A stretch of 21,405 nucleotides of DNA from JAVZJR01 sp964435235 (GCA_964435235.1 CAYSXZ010000001.1:1-21405); one strand, 5' to 3'. Counted from the first letter of the stretch, positions 12,888-20,441 are shown. Made by a program: numbers and translations. Notes: generated by a model from the sequence alone, not told the origin.

Positions 12888-13140
12888 ATTCCACCACTGG
12901 CACTCTTTTACTCCATCTCCATTTTCCAGTTTCGGAAATTTCTATAGTTGAAATATATGCCGGAATTCCTTTCTCTTCCTCTATTACTATTACCTCAGAC
13001 TCCCCTTTTTTTCTTCCATAAAGAATGATATCTTCGATGGTTTTTTTCCCTCGTGCAACATAAAAAGTGCCGAGCTTTCTACTGAGAAATTTTGCAAATT
13101 CTCTCGTTTTCTTTGAGGAGTATCTGCTGGTTGTTATCAT
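12853..13140 (-). CDS. Brix-domain protein, short form
   Basis: The N-terminus MITTSRYSSKKTREFAKFLSRKL followed by YVARGKKTIEDII is the classic archaeal Brix/Imp4-like start, found in ribosome-biogenesis factors that bind rRNA. Next come VIVIEEEKGIPAYISTIEIS and a Trp/Arg turn. At 95 aa it is clearly shorter than the roughly 150 or more residues usual for archaeal single-Brix proteins, so the second half of the domain is missing or much reduced. The ORF is intact, has no internal stop, and ends inside the pcc1 start region. Position after rpoP supports the call. Confidence 0.8.
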   Translation of the reverse strand: MITTSRYSSKKTREFAKFLSRKLGTFYVARGKKTIEDIILYGRKKGESEVIVIEEEKGIPAYISTIEISETGKWRWSKRVPVVEYEIEIRKHHKH

Positions 13141-13157
13141 AGCCTACGGGTAGTAAC

Positions 13158-13289
13158 CTAATCAGTAGAAATCTCCTGCGCCACTGGCGGTCTTGTTTTA
13201 TTAAGAATCTTTACTCCTGTAGAAAGAAAACTCTTCTCGTCGCTCATCTTTATGATCTCCCCCGTTCTGCTATCTTTATATTCCGGCAT
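13158..13289 (-). CDS. rpoP: RpoP-like RNA polymerase subunit without zinc-binding cysteines (43 aa)
   Basis: This slot, between L37Ae and Brix, normally holds RpoP (Rpb12), a 40-50-aa zinc-ribbon subunit of archaeal RNA polymerase. The C-terminus GVKILNKTRPPV (25-36) matches the conserved RpoP tail (GYRILxKxRPPV). The ribbon half reads PEYKDSRTGEIIK, where relatives have YKCxxCGxE, and FLSTGVKI where they have CPxCGYRI, so all four cysteines are gone; the protein has no Cys at all. ATG 13289 has AGGTG about 9 nt upstream. The ORF is uninterrupted. Either this is a metal-free RpoP or an unrelated peptide with a matching tail; context favours the first. Confidence 0.72.
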   Translation of the reverse strand: MPEYKDSRTGEIIKMSDEKSFLSTGVKILNKTRPPVAQEISTD

Positions 13290-13300
13290 TGCACATGCAC

Positions 13301-13540
13301 CTAACGATATGTTTTTGAATATTCATTTATGAGGCGCGCAGCTACTTCTCCTACCTCAGTTGTGAGTGAGTAGGCTCCCCCTGCAAAAACTGCATTGCAT
13401 GATTTACATCGCCATATCGCCATGCCTTTGCGTACAACCTTCCTTTTATGGCATTTCGGGCATTCGTATTTTGCTTTAGCTGTTGCTGTTGCCTTTTCTA
13501 CAAGTTTTCTTATGGTTGCTCCATACTTTACAGTTCTCAT
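13301..13540 (-). CDS. rpl37ae: Large-subunit ribosomal protein L37Ae (eL43)
   Basis: A 79-aa zinc-ribbon protein of the 50S subunit. Zinc ligands: ECPKC (C27, C30) and RCKSC (C45, C48), with the family stretch KRKVVRKGMAIWRC and the tail FAGGAYSLTTEVG. ATG 13540 with AGGTG 5-6 nt upstream is preferred over GTG 13549, which would sit inside that Shine-Dalgarno. It starts 10 nt after the Rrp42 stop, as in other archaeal exosome operons. Confidence 0.93.
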   Translation of the reverse strand: MRTVKYGATIRKLVEKATATAKAKYECPKCHKRKVVRKGMAIWRCKSCNAVFAGGAYSLTTEVGEVAARLINEYSKTYR

Positions 13541-13550
13541 TTTCCGCACC

Positions 13551-14354
13551 TTAGCTACTCGCTGAAGAAAGCAGTATTTCTCTTATGTCAGAACCTTTTT
13601 TAAATGCTATGTCTATATTCGAAAGCAACTCATCTTTTGTCAAACATCCCTTTCCTTTCTGCATAGCACATACATGCGTATCAGTTGTAGCGATAGTTAT
13701 TCTAGTATCATACACCTGCTCCTCGGCTAGAGAGGGATCTACTATCCAATGATTTCCTATTTTGACTAGGGTGGTAGAAATCGGAATTGCTTTTGGGGTA
13801 AGCATGCCGGCGTACTCTCCCCTTACTATCGTGCCATTCTCTATCTTTGGAAGCTTTGTATCGATAAGAGCAGTGCTCGCCGCGAGAGTCGCAGCATCGG
13901 TGTAATTACCCGCGTGATTCAGCACGTATATATCCATAAAAAGACCAAGCACCTTCCCTTCTTCTATATAGAAAGAGTTGAGGTCTACTGCTTCCGAACT
14001 TCTTATCGCTCTATCTACCGTCCTTGCTAATTCTATAGAATTTTCATCCGGCGGGCCGGTTTCAAAGGTGGGGGAGGCAAGCGGAAGAAGCTCCGAATTT
14101 GTGATTAGAACCCCCTCTGTCGGTCTGTCTGGAAATGGTGTAGCTACTTCAAATTTAACTGCAACGAGTACCTGCGTATCTCCTATCTTTGCAAGCGCTG
14201 ACCCCTCAGCTGTTTTTATAACTCCTTTCTGAATCTCTATCTCTCTGTATTCACCAAACTTTCTACCGTCCAGACGTTCTCCTCTATCAAGTAGATTCGC
14301 TATTATATTCTTTCTCATGTGAGACATTACTATTTCTTTTATCTCGTCTCCCAT
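13551..14354 (-). CDS. rrp42: Exosome subunit Rrp42
   Basis: Rrp42 is the non-catalytic RNase PH-fold subunit that alternates with Rrp41 in the six-membered exosome ring, degrading RNA 3' to 5' and adding tails. The sequence has the N-terminal helix, RLDGRKFGEYREIEI (about 27-41), AEGSALAKIGDTQVLVAVK, PLASPTFETGPPDEN and RTVDRAIRSS near 109-118, then LNHAGNYTDAATLAAS in the C-terminal core. At 267 aa it is full-length for archaea. The phosphorolytic aspartates of Rrp41 are absent, as expected. It lies 9 nt after rrp41. Confidence 0.93.
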   Translation of the reverse strand: MGDEIKEIVMSHMRKNIIANLLDRGERLDGRKFGEYREIEIQKGVIKTAEGSALAKIGDTQVLVAVKFEVATPFPDRPTEGVLITNSELLPLASPTFETGPPDENSIELARTVDRAIRSSEAVDLNSFYIEEGKVLGLFMDIYVLNHAGNYTDAATLAASTALIDTKLPKIENGTIVRGEYAGMLTPKAIPISTTLVKIGNHWIVDPSLAEEQVYDTRITIATTDTHVCAMQKGKGCLTKDELLSNIDIAFKKGSDIREILLSSASS

Positions 14355-14363
14355 ACGATCACC

Positions 14364-15107
14364 TTAAAGTTTGAATTTTGTTTCTTCATCTTTCAAGTAA
14401 TACTCCTTTAATGCGTCTACCTGCATTGCGTATACCATCTCTGCACCTTTTTCCGCCATATCAAGGAGCTTTTCTATCTCTTCCCTTGTGAGCAAACCGT
14501 CCATCTGCACTAAGAGAATTTTTTTCTCTCTTGCAGAAAATGCCAACGGCATATCAGATTGGCCGAAATTATCCTCTAGTTTTCCGAGGTCTACTATAAG
14601 TTCATCTCCGCCTTTGCCAACTGCAATGGCAGTTACCATATCCTTCATCGGTATGCCCGCGTTTGCAAGAGCGAGCGCAGCCACCGTTATCGACGCTGTT
14701 CTCGTGCCGCCGTCTGCCTGTAAAACATCTATATAGATATCTATTTCCGTATTTGGAAATTCTTCTACAAGAATAATATTCTGAAATGTTTCTCTTATGA
14801 CCTTTGAGAGTTCTACACTCCTTCTAGAAGGCCCGCTTTTTCCATGTTCCTCAAGCGAAGCGAACGGCGACATCATATACCTACACTTCACCAGTGCCTT
14901 GTATGGATTTGCCTCGTGCTTTGGTATGCATTCCCTTGGGCCAAACACCCCACATATTATCTTATTATTTCCCCATTCTATAAATGCCGAACCGTCTGCT
15001 TCGTTTATTACACCTACCTGCATCTTTATTGGTCTGAGTTCAGTAGGAGCTCTACCATCAAGTCTTTTTCCATCTACTATAAGTTTTACATCTTTTAATC
15101 CACCCAT
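14364..15107 (-). CDS. rrp41: Exosome catalytic subunit Rrp41
   Basis: Rrp41 carries the phosphorolytic active site of the archaeal exosome. Seen: RLDGRAPTELRP (16-27), the RNA- and phosphate-binding SGPSRRSVELS (R95, R96), ADGGTRTAS (131-139) and the catalytic LEDNFGQSDMPLAF (178-190, D179 and D185). Length is 247 aa, normal for the family. ATG 15107 with an excellent GAGGTGA upstream is chosen over GTG 15116, which is part of that signal. The Shine-Dalgarno overlaps the rrp4 stop codon, so translation is coupled. Confidence 0.95.
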   Translation of the reverse strand: MGGLKDVKLIVDGKRLDGRAPTELRPIKMQVGVINEADGSAFIEWGNNKIICGVFGPRECIPKHEANPYKALVKCRYMMSPFASLEEHGKSGPSRRSVELSKVIRETFQNIILVEEFPNTEIDIYIDVLQADGGTRTASITVAALALANAGIPMKDMVTAIAVGKGGDELIVDLGKLEDNFGQSDMPLAFSAREKKILLVQMDGLLTREEIEKLLDMAEKGAEMVYAMQVDALKEYYLKDEETKFKL

Positions 15108-15112
15108 AATCC

Positions 15113-15721
15113 TCACCTCTTTTGCTCCTGGAAAAATTTTGCGATTGCATCAGTAAGTCCTGGTTTATGTGCCTTTGTTCTTATTATTTCAAGCGCCTTG
15201 AGAAGGAGAGGGATATTGCACCTTTCGCTCATCCAAACGTATCCGTTGTTTCCTACGACAATATCACCGCCAGCATTTGTTCTAAGGATGTTGAGCATGC
15301 TGCTCTTCTTCCCTATCAAGCGCGGAATCTTTGCAGATGGAAACTCTACTATCTTCCCTTTTGGTAGCCTTCTTACCTCGCAGAGTTCTACCACACCACC
15401 GCGTTCTATTGTTCTTACTCTGGCAACTATAAAATCACCTAACTCCAGCGTTATTCTAACGGCCCTTGATGGTATAAAACCTTCTTTCGGAAGTGCGAGG
15501 TCTACGGAATAACCAGCGTGTCTAGAATCTGTTATCATACCAACCACTATCTCATCGGGCGTAGGAGTATACCTGCTTTCAAGTTGCACATATCTTCCAG
15601 TTTCGTCTATGAACCCAACCAATGTGGCGTAGGTTGCGCCACCCTCGCTATATGCTCCAGGCATCTTAATCGTGCCTTCGGCTATTTTTTCTCCGGGAAC
15701 AACTATCTTTCTTTCACTCAT
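15113..15721 (-). CDS. rrp4: Exosome cap subunit Rrp4
   Basis: Rrp4 caps the exosome ring and feeds RNA into it. The 202-aa sequence has an N-terminal strand domain (VVPGEKIAEGTI), an S1 domain (about 60-130: VVGMITDSRHAGYSVDLALP, FIPSRAVRITLELGDFIVAR) and a KH domain with PRLIGKKSSMLNIL (GxxG-type loop) and NNGYVWM. ATG 15721 follows GAGGTG by 6 nt; GTG 15730 overlaps that signal. SBDS and proteasome genes that often precede rrp4 are absent; a short CxxC ORF is there instead. Confidence 0.94.
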   Translation of the reverse strand: MSERKIVVPGEKIAEGTIKMPGAYSEGGATYATLVGFIDETGRYVQLESRYTPTPDEIVVGMITDSRHAGYSVDLALPKEGFIPSRAVRITLELGDFIVARVRTIERGGVVELCEVRRLPKGKIVEFPSAKIPRLIGKKSSMLNILRTNAGGDIVVGNNGYVWMSERCNIPLLLKALEIIRTKAHKPGLTDAIAKFFQEQKR

Positions 15722-15787
15722 CTCTAACACCTCTAATTGAAAAAAGGCTAAAACTAGAACCTTTCGTCCACGTCCCAGCCTTCGTTC

Positions 15788-15865
15788 TCAAATATTGTTA
15801 CGCCTTATTCTTATTTGTCCAAAGCAGAAGTCACAAGTATATTCAGCTTCTGTCTCTCTACGCAT
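15788..15865 (-). CDS. Short CxxC ORF, possibly frameshifted (25 aa)
   Basis: A TATA-like TTTTTAAA (about 15884-15891) lies 20-25 nt before ATG 15865, so this looks like the leaderless first gene of the exosome operon. The product MRRETEAEYTCDFCFGQIRI... has one CxxC and then stops at 15788-15790. In the +1 frame, directly after the same region, GVTIFENEGWDVDERF continues to a stop at 15754-15756; joining the frames would give a protein-like sequence of about 37 aa. This may be a sequencing or assembly indel, a programmed frameshift, a pseudogene or chance. Family not recognised. Confidence 0.4.
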   Translation of the reverse strand: MRRETEAEYTCDFCFGQIRIRRNNI

Positions 15866-15894
15866 TAATACTACCATAACTAATTTAAAAATCT

Positions 15895-16932
15895 TTACCC
15901 AACAACCCTATCTGCGATCTTTTTAGCGTCGAATAACTCAATATCGTCATAATCCTGGCCGACGCCTACATATAATACCGGTACCCCGGTGGTTTTTGCA
16001 ACTGAGAGAATCGTTCCTCCTTTTGCATCGCAGTCAAGCTTTGTCAATATCACTCCATCAACACCTATTTCTCTGTTAAAAGAAGCAACCTGCTCTATAA
16101 GCGCATTTCCAGCTATACTTTCTCCTACATAAATCTTTAAGTCCGGTTTTATCACTCTATTCATTTTTTTCAATTCATTTATGAGATTTATATTTGTCTC
16201 CTGTCTTCCTGCAGTGTCTATAAGGATTGCATCTGTTCCGTGAGCCCTAGCATAGTTCATGGCATCATAAGCTACCGATGTCGGGTCGCTCCCGTAATCC
16301 TTTTTTATGACCTTCACACCAAGTCTATTAGCGTGTACTTCGATTTGTTCTATCGCAGCCGCTCTGAATGTGTCGGATGCAGCAAACACAACTCTCATGT
16401 TGTTATCCATTAACATCTTCGCTATCTTTGCGATCGTGGTAGTTTTCCCAGCACCGTTTATTCCAAGAAAAAGAATTTTCACAGGCTTTTCATGTGATTT
16501 CACATATTCGACGATATCTATTCTTTTTCGCTCCATTACTTCAACTAGCGTTTTCTTTATTTTCTCCTTTATAGTTTCGTTTAATTTTTCTTTCTCTATC
16601 TTTGCACCGACAAGTTCGTTTCTTAGTTTTTCTATTATCTCTTGCGAAACCTCGAGCGATACGTCGCCCTCGAGCAGTTCAAGCTCAAGATTATCGAGAA
16701 GTTCCTTCACATCCTCTTCTCTTATCTCCACTTCTTTCAAAAACAGGCTTTTGACCGTGCTTACAGCCCCAAGCCTTATCTCTTTCCCGGTTTCTGGTTT
16801 TTTCTCAATCTTAGCCTTTGTTTCTTGAGGGCCTTCGACTTTTTTCTCTTTCTTCACTTCTTCCTTTGCCTTTTCAGCGCCAGTTATGCTATTCACAAAA
16901 GCTGATAATTTTTTCTTAAGTATATCAAACAT
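15895..16932 (-). CDS. ftsY: Signal recognition particle receptor FtsY
   Basis: FtsY docks ribosome-SRP complexes at the membrane and hydrolyses GTP together with SRP54. The 345-aa protein has an acidic/basic N-terminal A region (about 20-55, Lys/Glu-rich), the N helical bundle (about 60-140) and the G domain: P-loop GINGAGKTTT (157-166), SDTFRAAAIEQ (186-196), DTAGRQ (239-244), TKLDCDAKGG (297-306) and the C-terminal VGVGQDYDDIELFD. ATG 16932 is clear. It is the last gene of the S19e block, 35 nt after prefoldin alpha; the prefoldin alpha-FtsY pairing is standard in archaea. Confidence 0.96.
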   Translation of the reverse strand: MFDILKKKLSAFVNSITGAEKAKEEVKKEKKVEGPQETKAKIEKKPETGKEIRLGAVSTVKSLFLKEVEIREEDVKELLDNLELELLEGDVSLEVSQEIIEKLRNELVGAKIEKEKLNETIKEKIKKTLVEVMERKRIDIVEYVKSHEKPVKILFLGINGAGKTTTIAKIAKMLMDNNMRVVFAASDTFRAAAIEQIEVHANRLGVKVIKKDYGSDPTSVAYDAMNYARAHGTDAILIDTAGRQETNINLINELKKMNRVIKPDLKIYVGESIAGNALIEQVASFNREIGVDGVILTKLDCDAKGGTILSVAKTTGVPVLYVGVGQDYDDIELFDAKKIADRVVG

Positions 16933-16967
16933 GGTATCAGATTATTGAGGGAAGATCAACAAAGTAA

Positions 16968-17420
16968 TTAGAGGTAGTCCTCCCTTGTTTCTTCCTCCAC
17001 TCTATGTTCTATTGCTATTCTTTTTTCAAGTTCCTTGAGCTGTGCCGTGACTTCCTCGAGCCTCGCGGATATGCTTCCAAACTCTTGGCTAAGTCTTTGA
17101 ACAGCAGTCTTTGTTGCTTCTATACGATTTTTCATTCTATCTTCTGCATTTTTTTTGTCCATTTCTATTAGATATCCTCCACCTACCGGAACTAAGATAT
17201 TTACATCAGAAATTTGAGCTTTTGCAAACGAGCCCCCACCAATCGGTACGAGCGCCTCCCCTTTTTTTATCCCTTCGACAGTATTTAAGGCATTTGTGAG
17301 ATCTATCGATGTTAGGGTTATCCTCTCTATCTCTCTTTGAAGAATAGTAAGCTGTTTTCTGTAAATCTTTGTTTCGTAAGCTAACTTTGCATAATCCTCT
17401 TCAAGTTTCAAATCAGCCAT
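16968..17420 (-). CDS. pfdA: Prefoldin alpha subunit
   Basis: A 150-aa GimC alpha subunit, two copies of which form the core of the prefoldin hexamer. Two long heptad helices flank the double hairpin: EALVPIGGGSFAKAQIS (about 55-71) and NILVPVGGGYLIEMDKKNAEDRM (about 74-96), the diagnostic 'LVP.G.G' duplication of alpha subunits. The start overlaps the L18a stop by 8 nt, a usual arrangement for this gene pair. Confidence 0.94.
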   Translation of the reverse strand: MADLKLEEDYAKLAYETKIYRKQLTILQREIERITLTSIDLTNALNTVEGIKKGEALVPIGGGSFAKAQISDVNILVPVGGGYLIEMDKKNAEDRMKNRIEATKTAVQRLSQEFGSISARLEEVTAQLKELEKRIAIEHRVEEETREDYL

Positions 17421-17610
17421 CGTTATTCACCTCTATGTTGCCCTTTTCAATCTTATCTATTTTTATCTTGCTCCTGGGCAAACCATTTGCAGAACCAAAA
17501 ATAGAGAGGACCTTCTCCCTAGCATCATTTTCGGTTTTCGCTTCTACAGTTTTAACAAAATTCCTTTTTTCCGAATTAAGTCGTATACTCCCGTAGACCG
17601 AGTATTTCAT
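17413..17610 (-). CDS. rplX: Large-subunit ribosomal protein L18a (LX/eL20)
   Basis: This is a 65-aa archaeal LX protein, the one-domain version of eukaryotic L18a. It begins MKYSVYGSIRL and has the family middle VEAKTENDAREKVLSIFGS and the basic SKIKIDKIEKG. ATG 17610 with GGGTGA upstream is preferred to the longer in-frame start at 17631, which would overlap that Shine-Dalgarno. It lies 10 nt after aIF6 and overlaps pfdA, matching the order L39e-L31e-aIF6-LX-prefoldin seen in many archaea. Confidence 0.9.
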   Translation of the reverse strand: MKYSVYGSIRLNSEKRNFVKTVEAKTENDAREKVLSIFGSANGLPRSKIKIDKIEKGNIEVNNDG

Positions 17611-17620
17611 AATAATCACC

Positions 17621-18283
17621 CTAAATATCAATTAAACCGAGCGCTTCGATTACTCTTCCTAACTCGAAAGCAGTGGTGGCTTCTCCTGCCAGATATCCTT
17701 TAGTGTTTGCTACTGTGCCGTATGATACGAAGCCAACGCCAGTATTAACGCTTCCTCTATCCCCTTTTACTTTTAATATTTTGCTTATTGTTCTTATCTC
17801 TTCGTCATTTGCTTTATAGTTTACTAAAAATCCCTTATTTGTAGTTATACACGCGCTTCCTACAGTACTATACCCCGCAATTCGCATAGGTACGAGTTCT
17901 ACACCCAACACATCCTCCATCGTTCTTCTCTCGCGCGATGAGATATGCTCGTTTATTATTCCTCCCTTATCATTGACTACTATATTGTTTCCGTGTGCGT
18001 TGTGCTTGTCATTCGATTTATAAACATTAATCCCAAGTTTTTCTATCGCCGTCCGTTCCTCTTCTGTCGCTATGTTCGGCAGGATAACACCGTTATTATT
18101 CATAGCGGTATATATCCCAATAAGATTGGACTCCCCTATGCTTATCTTCATCTTGTTCGTTTCAAGCAGCGCAACTTTATCCTCAAGTTTCTTTGGGCTG
18201 TCGACAGGCAAAAGTGTGAATTCATCATTCGTTTTTATAAACATCCCTATCCAAGGGTTGCCGTAGTAATCGCATTTTCTCAT
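17621..18283 (-). CDS. eif6: Ribosome anti-association factor aIF6
   Basis: aIF6 binds the 50S subunit and blocks premature joining with 30S. The 220-aa sequence shows the five-fold pseudo-symmetric pentein units, for example GNPWIGMFIKTND, GIYTAMNNNGVILPN, GNNIVVNDKGGIINEHIS, GSACITTNKGFLVNYKAND and GFVSYGTVANTKGYLAG. ATG 18283 is chosen because GAGG lies 7 nt upstream, between it and the L31e stop at 18294; the longer open frame would extend through L31e coding sequence. Confidence 0.94.
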   Translation of the reverse strand: MRKCDYYGNPWIGMFIKTNDEFTLLPVDSPKKLEDKVALLETNKMKISIGESNLIGIYTAMNNNGVILPNIATEEERTAIEKLGINVYKSNDKHNAHGNNIVVNDKGGIINEHISSRERRTMEDVLGVELVPMRIAGYSTVGSACITTNKGFLVNYKANDEEIRTISKILKVKGDRGSVNTGVGFVSYGTVANTKGYLAGEATTAFELGRVIEALGLIDI

Positions 18284-18293
18284 TAGGTTTCCC

Positions 18294-18791
18294 TCATACA
18301 TTTCTACCATGCACCATCTTTTTCTTTTGAGCAAGTTCTGTTTTCTCCTTCTCTTCCACGATTGCTTTTTTAGCCTCCTTTTCAGCAAGCGCAGCAGTTT
18401 CGTGTTTTATCTCCTCTTTCTTAAGCTCCTCCTTCTTTTTATCTTCAGGCTTTTCCCTCTCCACGTGTACTTCCTTTGGCTTCTCCTCTTTTTTGGGTGC
18501 TTCTTCTCTCTTCGGTTCCTCTATCTTCTCGTCAGCGAGATAAGCTTTAACTCTTCCATTTTCCTTTATGGTTCTTATCTTCACCCTTCGTGGTGGCTTC
18601 TGCATTCCTCTTTTCCATAGATACGCATTAAGCGCACTACTTAACTTAACATTCTCACTTTCAGTCTTCATGTGTTTTGATATAAAAGCCCTGAGGAACT
18701 TAACTGCCCTTCTCGTCCTTTTCGTTCTTACATAATCATATGCCTCTCCGAGCGGAACTGTGTAAATTCTTTCTAATCTTTCTCCAGCCAT
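18294..18791 (-). CDS. rpl31e: Large-subunit ribosomal protein L31e with long charged tail
   Basis: Residues 1-90 are a normal L31e: RIYTVPLGEAYDYVRTKRTRRAVKFLRAFI, then NAYLWKRGMQKPPRRVKIR. L31e sits near the polypeptide exit tunnel and helps bind SRP and other factors. Archaeal L31e is usually about 80-95 aa; here a tail of about 75 residues follows, made almost only of Lys, Glu, Pro and Ala (KPKEVHVEREKPEDKKKEEL and similar), likely disordered or helical. The tail is in frame and uninterrupted. ATG 18791 lies 4 nt after the L39e stop. Confidence 0.92.
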   Translation of the reverse strand: MAGERLERIYTVPLGEAYDYVRTKRTRRAVKFLRAFISKHMKTESENVKLSSALNAYLWKRGMQKPPRRVKIRTIKENGRVKAYLADEKIEEPKREEAPKKEEKPKEVHVEREKPEDKKKEELKKEEIKHETAALAEKEAKKAIVEEKEKTELAQKKKMVHGRNV

Positions 18792-18795
18792 GTTA

Positions 18796-18960
18796 TCATT
18801 CCTCATCAGTTATATGGAGCTTATCTGTCCTCCAATCTCTTCTGTATTTATTTACCGTAACTCTTCTATTCGTCTTCAGAAATACGAACGGAGGTATCCG
18901 TCTATTCCTTCGATTTGCCTTTGCAAGCCTTTTCTTTTTGTTCAACCCTTTCTTGCTCAT
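18796..18960 (-). CDS. rpl39e: Large-subunit ribosomal protein L39e
   Basis: A 54-aa very basic protein of the exit tunnel wall. It has the L39e pattern SKKGLNKKKRLAKANRRNRR then IPPFVFLKTNRRV and RRDWRTDKL, where the 'RRxWRxxKL' end is diagnostic. It is too short for a routine ORF length filter but has good context (PDCD5-like upstream, L31e downstream) and intact start and stop. The last few residues (HITDEE) extend slightly past the usual C-terminus. Confidence 0.93.
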   Translation of the reverse strand: MSKKGLNKKKRLAKANRRNRRIPPFVFLKTNRRVTVNKYRRDWRTDKLHITDEE

Positions 18961-18979
18961 AAAATACACCTTATATTAA

Positions 18980-19288
18980 TTATTTTCGATGAAATTTTAT
19001 CTCCATCGACTTTTCTGTCCTGTTTTTCAGGGAACTAATTACATAAAGCAATTCATCTTCATTTATCTTTCTCTTAACTTCTCTGAAGATTGCAATTATG
19101 CGTTGTGCAACCATAAGATACAATTCCTTATTTGCATAACTTATATTCATAAGACGGTCATACGCCGTCTCATCAAGTGCTATTCTGAGCGCAGCCTTGA
19201 GCTGCTCTTCAGCCCTTGCTGCCTCAACTAACTTTTTCTGCTCATTAAGTTTTTTCTTCCTTATCTCTTCAATTTCTTCCTCAGCCAT
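18980..19288 (-). CDS. PDCD5-like DNA-binding protein
   Basis: This 102-aa protein belongs to the archaeal PDCD5/TFAR19 family, small helical bundles that bind DNA non-specifically in archaea. It starts with a charged helix (MAEEEIEEIRKKKLNEQKK) and has the core ALRIALDETAYDRLMNISYANKELYLMVAQRIIAIFREV, ending in EDELLYVISSLKNRTEKSMEIKFHRK. Its position directly after S19e, with a TGATG stop/start overlap, is the usual archaeal arrangement. The role in the cell is not well defined. Confidence 0.9.
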   Translation of the reverse strand: MAEEEIEEIRKKKLNEQKKLVEAARAEEQLKAALRIALDETAYDRLMNISYANKELYLMVAQRIIAIFREVKRKINEDELLYVISSLKNRTEKSMEIKFHRK

Positions 19289-19698
19289 CAGCCGCTTACC
19301 TCTCTTGCAGCGTTGTCTAGTAGTTTTCTTCCTTTAGCCGTGAGGACTCGTCCTTTTTTTTCCTTTGCCAGAAAACCCGCCTTTTCCAATTCCTGCATTG
19401 CTTTTCTTATAGTTGATCCGCCCGCAAGTGCGTGCCTTTCAGGTTTCGTCCCACGCTTTTTTCTTCCACCATAATGTTTTCTTAGCATCCCGGTTCCTAT
19501 TTTATTACTAATATATGCTTGCCTTAGTATGGAAGCACATCTTATATACCAAAAATCTTCTTGCTCTGGAGGTCTCGAGGTATGAGCACCGCTTTTCACA
19601 AGACCAACGAATGCCGGTTTTGGAATCTTAGCCTCTTTCAATCTGTCGGCTACCTTAGCTATAAGCCTGTTTGGATCTACATCATACACTGTCGTCAC
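19288..19698 (-). CDS. rps19e: Small-subunit ribosomal protein S19e
   Basis: This 136-aa protein of the 30S head opens the S19e-PDCD5-L39e-L31e-aIF6 operon. Diagnostic blocks: VYDVDPNRLIAKVADRLKE, DFWYIRCASILRQAYI, GTGMLRKHYGGRKKRGTKPE and GSTIRKAMQELEKAGFL (about 93-109), a winged-helix core. The start codon is GTG (19698) with GAGGTG about 5 nt upstream; no better in-frame ATG exists without losing the conserved N-terminus. AT-rich TATA-like sequence on the minus strand near 19716-19738 is the probable operon promoter. Confidence 0.94.
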   Translation of the reverse strand: MTTVYDVDPNRLIAKVADRLKEAKIPKPAFVGLVKSGAHTSRPPEQEDFWYIRCASILRQAYISNKIGTGMLRKHYGGRKKRGTKPERHALAGGSTIRKAMQELEKAGFLAKEKKGRVLTAKGRKLLDNAAREVSG

Positions 19699-19805
19699 AA
19701 AAGCACCTCTCTAAAGTAAAATATAATTTTTTATTTGGTGTCTTAATTTTTAATAAGGTCAGTTATTTAAAGGTTCTCTTCTTAAATTTTTTCCAAGAAA
19801 ATAAT

Positions 19806-20339
19806 TTAGTATTTCAGCTTATTTTTCTTTTCCACTTCAGTTGTTTTTACAGTGTTCTTTGTATAATTCCATGCAAGGGAAGGAGGTTGGTTTTTTAACA
19901 AAAGATTAATTTTGTTATCTATGTCCTTTACTAGTTCGGATATTTCGTCATATTGTACTTGAATATTTAGCGGTCTGCTCTTCGCTGAATCCTCAAGTAA
20001 ATTTTCTATCACTCTTCTAAGAGTGCGAAGTTTACCTATAGATTCGCAAGAAATAATGAAATTGTAAAACGCCCAATAAGCGCCGCGCCATATCTCGTTG
20101 TCGTTACTCTGTAGCAGTTCTTTTACTTCGTTCCATCTATTATTTTCAGCGTAATATCCTGTCACACCTTCTGCTGCACCGTTTCTGATATATCTGTTAT
20201 CGTGCTTTAACAATATCTTTGCATCCTTTTCTAAGCCACTCTCCAAGAGCGACTTCGCAAGCTCGGATGCCTTTGTCGTTTTGTAATCATAATAGACGTC
20301 TTCTATCAACTCTATTTCCGCAAGCGTATCCGCGTTCAT
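19806..20339 (-). CDS. Possible HEAT-like helical repeat protein (177 aa)
   Basis: I do not recognise a named family. The sequence is helical with repeat-like elements: AKSLLESGLEKDAKILLKHDN then YIRNGAAEGVTGYYAENN, and WNEVKELLQSNDNEIWRGAYW, which look like two to three HEAT or Armadillo-like helix pairs (lengths near 30 residues, with 'D.R.RxxAxxG' character). The C-terminus is Lys-rich and may be unstructured. No signal or membrane segment. ATG 20339 has TTTAAATG about 26-34 nt upstream, so it appears leaderless, with its own promoter and downstream of nothing on this strand. Confidence 0.65.
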   Translation of the reverse strand: MNADTLAEIELIEDVYYDYKTTKASELAKSLLESGLEKDAKILLKHDNRYIRNGAAEGVTGYYAENNRWNEVKELLQSNDNEIWRGAYWAFYNFIISCESIGKLRTLRRVIENLLEDSAKSRPLNIQVQYDEISELVKDIDNKINLLLKNQPPSLAWNYTKNTVKTTEVEKKNKLKY

Positions 20340-20441
20340 ATTGTTATATATTGTATAAAATCATTTAAATTCACTATGTTAGCGGTTTCCTAAGATTTTT
20401 ATTCCTTCTTAATTAATAACTAATAAGATTTGGGTGACATA

